A program made the position numbers and the translations under genes. A DNA stretch of 20,038 nucleotides from JAFGED01 sp964551295 (GTDB lineage Bacteria > Chloroflexota > Anaerolineae > B4-G1): assembly GCA_964551295.1 (NCBI GenBank), contig CAZKDJ010000063.1, positions 1 through 20,038 of the forward strand, read 5' to 3'. Every line of letters begins with the position of its first letter. Positions within the stretch are counted from its first letter, which is position 1. Below the pieces are notes generated by a model that was given only the letters and a program-made list of their open reading frames with translations, did not search any database and was not told the DNA's origin. Below are positions 6,529 to 13,566 of the stretch, piece by piece.

Positions 6529-7533
6529 ATGGAGAAAAGGGCGAGAGACGCCCGTCATCTACCGACGGTCGTTATAGTTATTTCCCTGCTCGCAGGGAGC
6601 ATAGCTGCCGCCCACTCACAAACCCCCGGCGGAAAATGCGAATACTTCACCGATACTGGGCACTATGTATGCGACAAGTTCCTCGAGTTTTTCAAAACGC
6701 GAGGAGGACTTGAGGTCTTTGGTTATCCCCTGACAGAAGCATTCGACGATCCCGCAAGAGGGCTGTGGGTGCAGTATTTTCAGCGCGCCCGCATGGAGTG
6801 GCATCCCTACAACTCAGCCCCCTACGATGTCCAATTGGGATTGCTAATCGACGAATTGGGTTACATCTCCCCCCCGATTAGTCAAGACGAGCGCCCCGCC
6901 TTTAACAGCTCTGCCCACCATTACTTCTCAGAAACAGGCCACATCGTCTCCTATGCGTTTCTCAAGTACTTCCGCGAGAAAGGCGGGGTGGACATATTCG
7001 GCTATCCTCGCTCAGAGTTTATGTATGAGGACGGGTATATCGTCCAATACTTCCAGCGTGCGCGGATGGAATGGCACCCTGAGGCAGCATCTGGCTCACA
7101 GATGCGCCTGACCGATATAGGGGAAATCTACATCGAGCAGTTTGGCCTCCCGGGTGATTATGACAGTCCTCTGCCCCCGCCAGCTCGACCTGGGGAGGAT
7201 CCTAATACGACACCAGGCCCACCGGTCACCAGTCTGGATACGAGCGCCTCGGTGCGCTACGTGATCATGGGGCGGCAAGGGACCCAGACCGTGTTTGTCT
7301 ACGTCAACGATCAAAGGTGTCAGCCAGTTCAGGGCGCCACCGCCAGGGCCATCGTGCACTATCAATCAGGGGATCAAACTCACACCTGTGATGCCACAAA
7401 CACCAGTGGTTTTGCCAAATGCAGCTTCGACATCCAGCTATCGCCGCCCGGAGAGAAAGTTGTCATCGACGTGAAGGTAGACTACGGCGGTATGACAGCC
7501 ACAACACAGACCTTCTTCCTGCCCTGGTGGTAG
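6529..7533 (+). CDS. Secreted tandem-repeat protein with C-terminal Ig-like domain
   Basis: 334 residues. A basic N-terminus, a hydrophobic core (LPTVVIVISLLAGSIAAA) and an AxA-like site indicate Sec export. Two copies of a repeat of about 75 residues follow, at roughly 37-110 and 124-200. Each has FxxTGH or FSETGH, a FL(E/K)(F/Y)F segment, GG(L/V)(E/D)(V/I)FGYP, and then VQYFQRARMEWHP. This repeat is common in secreted Chloroflexota proteins; its function is not established here. A Pro-rich linker (PLPPPARPGEDPNTTPGPP) leads to a beta-rich, Ig- or invasin-like domain (about 235-334) with cysteines that may form a disulfide. I start at the second ATG (6529), which has GAAGGA 5-6 nt upstream; the first, at 6523, abuts that site. 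It has its own promoter and terminator. Confidence 0.8.
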   Translation: MEKRARDARHLPTVVIVISLLAGSIAAAHSQTPGGKCEYFTDTGHYVCDKFLEFFKTRGGLEVFGYPLTEAFDDPARGLWVQYFQRARMEWHPYNSAPYDVQLGLLIDELGYISPPISQDERPAFNSSAHHYFSETGHIVSYAFLKYFREKGGVDIFGYPRSEFMYEDGYIVQYFQRARMEWHPEAASGSQMRLTDIGEIYIEQFGLPGDYDSPLPPPARPGEDPNTTPGPPVTSLDTSASVRYVIMGRQGTQTVFVYVNDQRCQPVQGATARAIVHYQSGDQTHTCDATNTSGFAKCSFDIQLSPPGEKVVIDVKVDYGGMTATTQTFFLPWW

Positions 7534-7551
7534 GCGCCCCAAGAGAAACCA

Positions 7552-7576
7552 AAAGCCCGCTGGCAGCGGGCTTTTT
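7552..7576. terminator. Bidirectional intrinsic terminator between convergent genes
   Basis: A perfect 10-bp stem, AAAGCCCGCT (7552-7561) with AGCGGGCTTT (7565-7574), has a 3-nt loop. Five Ts follow on the plus strand (7572-7576), and the matching A-run gives Ts on the minus strand. It lies 18 bp past the secreted-protein stop and 18 bp past the stop at 7595 of the opposing operon, so it can serve both. Confidence 0.88.
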
Positions 7577-7594
7577 CTGTCCGAAAGCAGACGC

Positions 7595-8452
7595 TCATTG
7601 AGGAACAACGTTGACGGTGACGAGCGTGACATAGTCCGCCCCTGTACCAGTCACCACGCGCTCCTGCGGCGTCTCCGGGTTGTACAGCCCGACGATGAGA
7701 GTCGCCGTGCCTGTGTAGTCACGAGCCCCTTCTACAAACGCCATCTGGTGAACGTCCACAATCGTCTCGCCCGGGGACCATTCTGTCAGCGGACGCGCGC
7801 CACCGGCGGGTGGGCCGTCGTGCTGGGCAAGGATGCTGCCGTCGTCTGATTGAAGGTGAGTGAACACGACATAGTTTACCGAGACAGTCGCTTCTAGTGC
7901 CCGCCAACTGAGAGTCAGCTGCAGGGGTTGCGCCATGGTCACCTCAACAGCTGACAGACTATAGTTGACCAGTTCTGCAAAAGCCGGGTTGCCAAAGCGC
8001 ACGCCCACGTTACCTGCGATGGCCCCCGCCGGCACAGAGGTCGCCGGCGCATCGGTTGGCGCCGGCGACGTAGGGACCACCACGGCCGGTGTGGACGCGA
8101 CGGTCGGCACTGCAAACTCCGGGGTGGGACTAGGAGTGAGGTCAACAGTAGGCGTGGGAGAAGGCGAGGGGACTTGAGGTGTAGAGGCTTCGACGGGCAT
8201 ATCCTCTAGTACACTGGGGAGAACAAAATTCGCACTGACGAGGATGGTCGCGCCGATGAAAACAAAGATCAGGACCATCGCCCAGGCCCGCACCACGCGT
8301 GAAGTCGCAGTTTCTCGCTCAAGTGTGAATATCGCCAACTCTCGTTGCCGATGTGCGACCAACGCACGTACGGTGTATATAATCGCCCCAATAGCGCACC
8401 CAAAGTAGAAAACCCAGGCATAATCGACCAGCCAACGCAGGAGAATCGTCAT
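7595..8452 (-). CDS. Membrane-anchored protein with Pro/Thr linker and beta-sandwich domain
   Basis: 285 residues, no enzyme signature. Two membrane segments lie at about 5-28 and 57-80, with a short basic, charged loop between (RALVAHRQRELAIFTLERE). A low-complexity Pro/Thr/Ser/Ala linker follows (about 90-140), which should place the C-terminal domain outside the membrane. The C-terminal domain (about 150-285) carries LQLTLSWRALEATVSVNYVV, FTHLQSDDGSILAQHDGPP and LTEWSPGETIVD. This is the beta-sandwich seen at the ends of many Chloroflexota membrane glycosyltransferases and related proteins, and it may bind carbohydrate. Its start overlaps the PNP stop by 4 nt (ATGA), indicating translational coupling. 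It is the last gene of the operon, before the bidirectional terminator. The role is unknown. Confidence 0.7.
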   Translation of the reverse strand: MTILLRWLVDYAWVFYFGCAIGAIIYTVRALVAHRQRELAIFTLERETATSRVVRAWAMVLIFVFIGATILVSANFVLPSVLEDMPVEASTPQVPSPSPTPTVDLTPSPTPEFAVPTVASTPAVVVPTSPAPTDAPATSVPAGAIAGNVGVRFGNPAFAELVNYSLSAVEVTMAQPLQLTLSWRALEATVSVNYVVFTHLQSDDGSILAQHDGPPAGGARPLTEWSPGETIVDVHQMAFVEGARDYTGTATLIVGLYNPETPQERVVTGTGADYVTLVTVNVVPQ

Positions 8453-9291
8453 AGTGCCCTCAACACTCCCCGAACGATCGCCTCCAACCTTGGCACCAGC
8501 ACTCGACCAGCCTCCAACACCTCCTCGTGAGACGTTTCCGCCACCGGCTCATCCCCGGTCGGCGCGATGTTGCTGATCCCAGAGAGTCCCAACACCCGCG
8601 TGCCGCCGTGCCGGGCGACGGTGACCTCGGGGACAGTCGACATACCGACGGCGTCCGCGCCGATCAAACGCAGAAACCGCAGATCGGCGCGGGTCTCGAA
8701 ACTAGGGCCCGCCAGGCAGATGTAAACCCCTTCCCGCAGAGGCACGTCCGCCTCGGCGGCCGCCCGCTTTGCCAATGCCCGCAAGTGCAAATCGTACGGC
8801 TCTGACATATCCGGAAAGCGCGGCCCGAACTCGTCCAGATTGGGACCACGCAATGGATTCAGTCCACTCATCCCAATCAGGTTGATGTGATCGGTGATGA
8901 GCATCACATCCCCGACTCTGAATTCTTGATTGAGGCTTCCCGCCGCATTGGTGACGATCAGCGCCTCAATCCCGAGGACCTGCATCACGCGCGTGGGAAA
9001 AGTGACCTCGGCCATCGAGTAGCCCTCATAGTAATGCGCGCGCCCCTGCATGACCACTACCGGCTGGCCTTCCAAGCGCCCGATAACCAAACGCCCCGAG
9101 TGTCCCTCTATGGTCGAGACGGGGAAATGGGGAATGTCGCCGTAGGGAATGGACACACCCTCCTCGACAGCACCTGCCAACGGATTAAGGCCAGAGCCAA
9201 GAATGAGGCCGACCCTGGGCTGGCGTTCAACCCGCTCACGCACCACCGCCGCAGCGGCCTCAAAGTGGGACATCGAAAAGAACTCGGGCAT
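8449..9291 (-). CDS. Purine nucleoside phosphorylase I (trimeric, inosine/guanosine type)
   Basis: 280 residues, normal for the trimeric PNP family. It converts purine nucleosides and phosphate to the free base and ribose-1-phosphate in purine salvage. Visible motifs are the phosphate loop GSGLNPLAG (from residue 32), H64 in EGHSGR, R84 and H86 in MQGRAHYYEGY, TNAAGSL (114-120), GPSFET with E199, GMSTVPE near 216-222, and N241 in GISNIAPTG. The Glu/Asn pair matches enzymes specific for 6-oxopurines. The start at 9291 has GGGAGG 5 nt upstream. It sits 17 nt after the PH/SHOCT gene and overlaps the next gene by 4 nt, so it is inside one operon. Symbols such as punA, pnp or deoD are used inconsistently, so none is given. 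All key residues are intact. Confidence 0.95.
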   Translation of the reverse strand: MPEFFSMSHFEAAAAVVRERVERQPRVGLILGSGLNPLAGAVEEGVSIPYGDIPHFPVSTIEGHSGRLVIGRLEGQPVVVMQGRAHYYEGYSMAEVTFPTRVMQVLGIEALIVTNAAGSLNQEFRVGDVMLITDHINLIGMSGLNPLRGPNLDEFGPRFPDMSEPYDLHLRALAKRAAAEADVPLREGVYICLAGPSFETRADLRFLRLIGADAVGMSTVPEVTVARHGGTRVLGLSGISNIAPTGDEPVAETSHEEVLEAGRVLVPRLEAIVRGVLRAL

Positions 9292-9308
9292 CAGAGCCTC
9301 CCGGCACG

Positions 9309-9953
9309 CTATATTCTATCGAGCAACTGGCGCTTTTTCTCCTGGAATTCGGCATCGGTGAGCAGTCCCTTTTTGCGCAATTCGTCCAGTTCCGCGATCA
9401 ACTCAGGAACGTCATTCGCGTCTGGCACCTCGGTCGCCGGCCGCCTCCCGGGCCTTGCAGGCTCTTCCGATTGACCAAGCGCGGTCTTCTGATCGAGCAA
9501 ATCCTTCTTGAATCCAATCGGATCAGCCAGGGGAGAGAAGACGTCGATGCCGCTATCTGAACCGGCGACGATCTTGAGGTCACCGTAATTGAGCAACCTT
9601 CCCAGCGCCGTCTGCTCTGTGACGATATCGTTGATCTTTTCCAGTAAGGTGTCGGACACCCGCTTCCGCATCATCCCACTGATCTGAATGACGCGGAGAT
9701 CGGTGACGATACACTGCTTGTTCCACCAAACCCAAATGCGAAACAAAAAATGGGCAGTAGGCACAGCCAGCAGCAAAAGGCCCAACACAGGCAAGAGGGT
9801 CGTGAAAATCGACATAGCCGCCACCGATAGGCCGGCAATGATGAGGCCGATCAGACCATCTATCAGCATCGTGGGCAGCAGCACGATCCAGTGGTCATGA
9901 GAAACTCTTACGACGTGCTCGTTGCTTGCCAACAGTTTCTGCACGTAACCCAT
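9309..9953 (-). CDS. Membrane PH-domain (bPH2/DUF304, YdbS-like) protein with C-terminal SHOCT
   Basis: 214 residues. Two adjacent membrane segments lie at about 23-46 and 50-73. A bacterial PH domain follows (bPH2), with the family signature around NKQCIVTDLRVIQISGMMRKRVSDTLLEKINDI, a run also recognised for YLGY-like 'TDxRvi' and 'ki.di' positions, and then YGDLKIVAGSDSGIDVF (about 80-147). A charged linker ends in a SHOCT motif at about 180-213: ELIAELDELRKKGLLTDAEF. SHOCT is a short oligomerisation-type domain of unknown precise role. The start at 9953 has GGGAGG 4-5 nt upstream. It lies 33 nt after the recombinase gene and 17 nt before PNP. Probably a membrane-associated scaffold; no catalytic function is indicated. 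Confidence 0.85.
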   Translation of the reverse strand: MGYVQKLLASNEHVVRVSHDHWIVLLPTMLIDGLIGLIIAGLSVAAMSIFTTLLPVLGLLLLAVPTAHFLFRIWVWWNKQCIVTDLRVIQISGMMRKRVSDTLLEKINDIVTEQTALGRLLNYGDLKIVAGSDSGIDVFSPLADPIGFKKDLLDQKTALGQSEEPARPGRRPATEVPDANDVPELIAELDELRKKGLLTDAEFQEKKRQLLDRI

Positions 9954-9986
9954 TGAGCCTCCCTTCCAGAGTCCGCCACCCCCGAG

Positions 9987-10877
9987 CTAGGCGCGTGGAT
10001 GAGCCTTGTCGTAAGCCTCTCGCTTACGCCGGGTGGAGACTTTGGTATAAATTTGCGTGCTGGAGATATTGGTGTGACCTAACAATTGCTGAAGTTCGCG
10101 CAACCCTGCACCACCATCAAGCATGTGGGTGGCAAAAGAGTGGCGTAGCGTGTGGGGCGTGACCTCTTGATCGAGGTCAGCGGCGGCGGCATATTCCTTG
10201 ACGATCAGCCACAGGCCCTGTCGGGTCAAGGGACGTCCCCGATGGTTGACAAACAGAATCTCCTCATCGCGCCCGCGCAGCAAGCTGACCCTGCCTCCCT
10301 CGATGTAAGCCTGAAGCGCATCCCTGGCACGCTCATAGAGCGGCAAGATGCGCTCTTTATCACCCTTGCCCACGCAACGGACCGTCCTAGCTTCCAGGTC
10401 GACCGCGCCTACTTCAAGCTGGACGACCTCACTGGCCCGCATGCCAGTCGCATACATCAGCTCAAGCAGCGCTCGATCTCGCGCTCCCTTGGCAGTGTTG
10501 GAGCGAGCTGGCTCCGCCAATAGGCGAGCTACCTGCTCCCGGCTTAGGGGATGTGGGAGATGCCTGTCGACGGACGGAGAATCCACCGAGGCAGTAGGGT
10601 CATCTCGAAGCACGCCATCGGCGACCAAAAAGTGAAAAAACGACTTGACAGCCGCCACCTTACGGCCGACCGTCGAAGGAGCGTATTCACGCTGCTTTAG
10701 ATACAGAACGTATTTCTGGACACGCTCGCGATCCATATCCTGCCAAGAAAAAACGCCCTCACCTACCAAATAGGTCAGGAACTGGGTGAGGTCATTACGA
10801 TAGGCAGCGACGGTGTGACTAGAATAGCCCTTTTCGACAACCACGAAACGGAGGAACTCGTCAATCTGCGCTTGCAT
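9987..10877 (-). CDS. XerC/XerD-family site-specific tyrosine recombinase
   Basis: 296 residues, the usual Xer length. The N-terminal SAM-like core-binding domain covers about 1-85 (EKGYSSHTVAAYRNDLTQFL). The C-terminal catalytic domain has all expected residues: R147 in ATGMRASEV, K171 in GKGDKER, H242 and R245 in TPHTLRHSFA, H268 in LLGHTNISST, and the nucleophile Y277. Xer enzymes resolve chromosome dimers at dif, although related integrases share the same layout. The length and lack of mobile-element neighbours favour a housekeeping Xer. Whether it is XerC, XerD or a sole XerH-like enzyme cannot be decided. I start at the ATG at 10877, with GAGGGG 7 nt upstream; an adjacent GTG at 10880 is possible. 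It is the first gene of a four-gene operon with a clear promoter. Confidence 0.92.
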   Translation of the reverse strand: MQAQIDEFLRFVVVEKGYSSHTVAAYRNDLTQFLTYLVGEGVFSWQDMDRERVQKYVLYLKQREYAPSTVGRKVAAVKSFFHFLVADGVLRDDPTASVDSPSVDRHLPHPLSREQVARLLAEPARSNTAKGARDRALLELMYATGMRASEVVQLEVGAVDLEARTVRCVGKGDKERILPLYERARDALQAYIEGGRVSLLRGRDEEILFVNHRGRPLTRQGLWLIVKEYAAAADLDQEVTPHTLRHSFATHMLDGGAGLRELQQLLGHTNISSTQIYTKVSTRRKREAYDKAHPRA

Positions 10878-10911
10878 CACCTATCCCCTCAAAAAGCCCA
10901 ACTTTCAGTTC

Positions 10912-10940
10912 ATTATAGCATACTTTGCATGAACTCAAAA
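10912..10940 (-). promoter_or_regulatory. Extended -10 promoter of the xer operon
   Basis: Minus strand: -10 TATAAT (10917-10912) preceded by TGC, an extended -10. The -35 is poor: TTTTGA (10940-10935) at 17 bp, or TTGAGT (10938-10933) at 15 bp. Transcription should begin near 10905, about 28 nt before the ATG. Confidence 0.65.
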
Positions 10941-11012
10941 ATGTCTCTTTCCCAAAACAGCTTGCAAACCAGACTCGGACCATACCTGTGCCATCACACC
11001 AGTGTCGAGAAG

Positions 11013-11038
11013 AAAAAAGTGGGCTTATCGGCCCACTT
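11013..11038 (-). terminator. Intrinsic terminator of the Asp-box protein gene
   Basis: The stem AAGTGGGC (11017-11024) pairs with GCCCACTT (11031-11038) around a 6-nt loop. Read on the minus strand, it is followed by a run of six Ts (11018-11013). It lies 36 bp past the stop at 11074, between this gene and the xer promoter, so it separates the two units. Confidence 0.85.
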
Positions 11039-11073
11039 CTCACATCCTCACGCTCTTTTTGTTGATGGGCTTC

Positions 11074-12018
11074 CTAAACCCGTAACACGTCGCCCCCGAC
11101 AAGCCCAACCAGCACCGGTGCATCTGGCGCGAGTCCTTGTGGCGCCGCCACAGCAGATATTCCCTGCCTCGACTCCAGACCTTCTCTCCAATCGGCCCAG
11201 GACTGCCCGCCATCGCGCGAAACGAGCAATGCCGTGCTCAATGCCACCAAAACGCTCGGCGTTTCGGAAAAATCAGGAGAGAGCACAATAGCATTAACCG
11301 CGTCTGTAACGGTATCCTCACTCATGCGTGACCAAGTTTGCCCTCTATCGTCGGAACGGAAAAGCCCAGACGATTCCGTGCCAGCGAATAGGATACCATC
11401 ATTAGCATAGCTCGGTGAGAGCGCAAGACTGATCACCGGCGCATAATCGATAGGGAAGCTAACCTCTCGCCAGGCACGGCCGCCGTTCGTGCTACGGAAA
11501 ATACCGCTCTCCGTACCCACGAAAAGCGTCTCGTCGTCGGCAAAAGCGGGAGAAATGGTCATGGTCAAAACGTTCAAATCCAACAAACCAAAGTTCCACC
11601 GGTGATAACGGGTGCCTCGATCGGATGAAAGAAAGACGCCGTCCTCCACCGTTCCGACGAACAACATGCCATCCTCAACAAAGCTTGGCGACACGACTAT
11701 CGTAGAGACAACGGGCGGAGGCGACGCCAAGGAAGCCACTTGCCAGCTATCGCCACCATCCGCCGAACGAAGAACTGCTCCCTGAGTACCGGCAAACACA
11801 CCCTGGTCAGACTCGAAATCGGGAGAAACGGTGACCGCTGTCGTAACCAGATCACCCTCCAGATCAAGTGAGTCGTACACACAATGCCAAGTACTTCCCC
11901 CATCTTCAGAGCGATACAGGCCACATTGCCGGGCGGCATAGCAAATGCCGTTCTGCGCAAAGCCAGGTGAGGCAGCTAAAGCATAGACGATATCCTGAAC
12001 GTTTATCTCTTCACTCAT
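11074..12018 (-). CDS. Six-Asp-box (BNR/Ycf48-like) beta-propeller protein
   Basis: 314 residues, built almost wholly of repeats of about 45-50 residues. Each pairs an LSP-F-like strand (LAASPGF, VTVSPDF, IVVSPSF, MTISPAF, LALSPSY, IVLSPDF) with an Asp-box: SEDGGSTW, SADGGDSW, SSDRGTRY, STNGGRAW, SDDRGQTW and SRDGGQSW. Such repeats fold as beta-propeller blades in sialidases, Ycf48/HCF136 and sortilin-like proteins. The sialidase FRIP motif and catalytic residues are not seen, so enzymatic activity is unlikely. There is no signal peptide or membrane segment, suggesting a cytoplasmic protein or non-Sec export. I start at the ATG at 12018, with AAGGAAGG 4 nt upstream; the ATG at 12036 has a poorly spaced site. 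It forms a single-gene unit with its own promoter and terminator. The ligand is unknown. Confidence 0.8.
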   Translation of the reverse strand: MSEEINVQDIVYALAASPGFAQNGICYAARQCGLYRSEDGGSTWHCVYDSLDLEGDLVTTAVTVSPDFESDQGVFAGTQGAVLRSADGGDSWQVASLASPPPVVSTIVVSPSFVEDGMLFVGTVEDGVFLSSDRGTRYHRWNFGLLDLNVLTMTISPAFADDETLFVGTESGIFRSTNGGRAWREVSFPIDYAPVISLALSPSYANDGILFAGTESSGLFRSDDRGQTWSRMSEDTVTDAVNAIVLSPDFSETPSVLVALSTALLVSRDGGQSWADWREGLESRQGISAVAAPQGLAPDAPVLVGLVGGDVLRV

Positions 12019-12095
12019 ATCACCTTCCTTGGCCATCCTGCTCGAATCGGTTTACCCATCAAGAGAAATGCCCCTCTTCATCCACGTGGGGGCAA

Positions 12096-12124
12096 ATTAT
12101 ACAACAATCTCCAAATTACGCCAA
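12096..12124 (-). promoter_or_regulatory. Predicted sigma-70-type promoter of the Asp-box protein gene
   Basis: Minus strand: -35 TTGGCG (12124-12119), a 17-bp spacer, and a perfect -10 TATAAT (12101-12096). The start site is expected near 12089, with a leader of about 70 nt. Confidence 0.65.
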
Positions 12125-12134
12125 GCTTCCACAT

Positions 12135-12169
12135 AAAAGAACAGGACCCCGCGACGCGGGGTCCTGTTC
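12135..12169 (-). terminator. Strong intrinsic terminator downstream of the Flp pilin gene
   Basis: A perfect 14-bp stem, GAACAGGACCCCGC (12139-12152) with its complement at 12156-12169, has a 3-nt GAC loop. Read on the minus strand, a short TTTT follows (12138-12135). It lies about 43 bp past the pilin stop. The T-run is short, but the stem is very stable. Confidence 0.75.
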
Positions 12170-12211
12170 GGCAGTGCGGTCCATTTGCGCTTGACCATCA
12201 TCGCCTTTAGG

Positions 12212-12358
12212 CTAGATGGCGCTCACGATGTTGCTAAAAATGTTGCCAATGGCTGGGCCTAGTAGTGCCAAAATCACGATTACCACAATAGCCACCAGAA
12301 CAAGAATCAACGCATATTCGACCAGCCCCTGCCCTTCCTCACGTGGCAAAAACAGCAT
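12212..12358 (-). CDS. Flp/Fap-type type IVb pilin subunit (48 aa)
   Basis: 48 residues, typical of Flp pilins. The short basic/acidic leader MLFLPREEG is followed by QGLVEYALI and a continuous hydrophobic helix (LVLVAIVVIVILALL), ending in a small hydrophilic tail (GNIFSNIVSAI). Prepilin peptidase should cleave after G9, which puts the conserved Glu at mature position 5 (E14) and Tyr at 6, the classic type IVb pattern. Mature Flp subunits assemble into Tad pili for adhesion. The ATG at 12358 is preceded by GGGAGG 10 nt upstream. The gene has its own promoter and terminator. No other tad genes (ATPase, TadB/C, prepilin peptidase) are in the window, so it is an orphan here. It lies directly downstream of a two-component system. 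Confidence 0.9.
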   Translation of the reverse strand: MLFLPREEGQGLVEYALILVLVAIVVIVILALLGPAIGNIFSNIVSAI

Positions 12359-12421
12359 CTCTGACTCACCTCCCTTCAATGGGATTTAGAAAAACGATGT
12401 AAACCTCAAAGTACTAAACTA

Positions 12422-12450
12422 ATTATACCGGATTCACATGCGCACGACAA
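12422..12450 (-). promoter_or_regulatory. Predicted sigma-70-type promoter of the Flp pilin gene
   Basis: Minus strand: -35 TTGTCG (12450-12445), a 17-bp spacer, and a perfect -10 TATAAT (12427-12422). It lies in the 122-bp gap between the kinase stop and the pilin. The start site is expected near 12415, giving a leader of about 57 nt. Confidence 0.7.
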
Positions 12451-12480
12451 TAGGACGTTGGTACTAATTTTTACCGGCCA

Positions 12481-13545
12481 CTAAGTAGGTAGTTCGAAGC
12501 TGACTTTCGTACCACGGCCAACACTGCTATCAAAGGAGATACGCCCGCCCAGCGTCTCGACGCGTTCGCGCATCATTGCCAAGCCCAATCGATCTGCATC
12601 CGGCGAAGTAAGCGCTTCGGTGAGCTCAAAGCCACTGCCATTGTCCTCCACCGACACCCTGACCAACTCATCCCCCAAATCCAGGCCAATCTGGACGCTG
12701 GTGGCATGGGCGTACTCGGCTGCGTTGTTGAGCAGTTCTTGGGTAAGCCGGAAGATGGTCACCTCCTTATACGGCTCCAGTCGCCGCTCTTTGCCCGTGA
12801 TCGTCAAATTAGTCACTACGTCACTATTTTCTGCAAAGCTGTCCACGTACCGCCTCAAGGTAGGCACCACCCCAAGGTCATCGAGCATCATTGGCCGCAG
12901 GTTGAGAATGAATCCTTTCACCTTCTGAAAGGTCCCCGCCACAGCGGTTTTTAGATTCACCAACTCGCTCCGCGCCCGATCGGCATCGGTATCAAAAAGG
13001 CGCTCGCAAATCTCGGCCTGAAGAATGAGATTGGTCAAGGCTTGAGCCGGGCCATCGTGCATCTGTCGGCTGAGCCGCTGCCTCTCTCGCTCCTGCGCCT
13101 CGATGATGCGCACGACGAGAGGTTGCGCAGGCTGACCATCTTCCGCCTCAGCGCCCGCCTCTCCTACGACCTGAGATCCAAACCCGGCCCAGCCAGTGAC
13201 CTCAAGCACGTCATGCAACATGTCGAGGTAGCGCGTCAGGCTGCGTTGGTTGCTTTGCAATTTTTCCAACTGCCCCCGCATGGTGAAGAGCCGCTGCTGT
13301 GTATCCAAGACGGCCGTATATGCCTCCCTGATATCCTCTCGCGGTACCGTGTCCAGAGTCGCCTCGATCTGGCGCAGCTTGTTGGTCACCTGCGTATTGC
13401 GCTGGGCGAGCCGCTCCACTTCCGCAGTCGTCTGCTGAATGAGCAGATCCACTTCCTTGAGCTCGCTCTGGGTCCGCTCATAGTCTTTGCTACACTGCTC
13501 CAAGACTTGCTCGGAAGTTATCTCTGTCCGAGTTGTAGTAACCAT
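12481..13545 (-). CDS. DegS/LiaS-like soluble sensor histidine kinase (HisKA_3 family)
   Basis: 354 residues. The N-terminal 115 residues are a long, charged, probably coiled-coil region with no membrane segment, resembling the DegS sensor part. The HisKA_3 dimerisation domain has IIEAQERERQRLSRQMHDG with the phosphorylated H163. The HATPase_c domain has an N-box LLNNAAEYAHA (N274), a G1 box EDNGSGF (D301) and a G2-like RLGLAMMRERVETLGGRI. The N-box has Glu where many relatives have Lys or His (NAxKHA), a minor deviation. It phosphorylates its partner regulator in the cytoplasm. The start at 13545 has AGGAG 8 nt upstream. It follows the response regulator gene by 21 nt and is surely cotranscribed with it. 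The signal is unknown. Confidence 0.92.
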   Translation of the reverse strand: MVTTTRTEITSEQVLEQCSKDYERTQSELKEVDLLIQQTTAEVERLAQRNTQVTNKLRQIEATLDTVPREDIREAYTAVLDTQQRLFTMRGQLEKLQSNQRSLTRYLDMLHDVLEVTGWAGFGSQVVGEAGAEAEDGQPAQPLVVRIIEAQERERQRLSRQMHDGPAQALTNLILQAEICERLFDTDADRARSELVNLKTAVAGTFQKVKGFILNLRPMMLDDLGVVPTLRRYVDSFAENSDVVTNLTITGKERRLEPYKEVTIFRLTQELLNNAAEYAHATSVQIGLDLGDELVRVSVEDNGSGFELTEALTSPDADRLGLAMMRERVETLGGRISFDSSVGRGTKVSFELPT

Positions 13546-13566
13546 ATATCCACTCCTGCGTTCATC

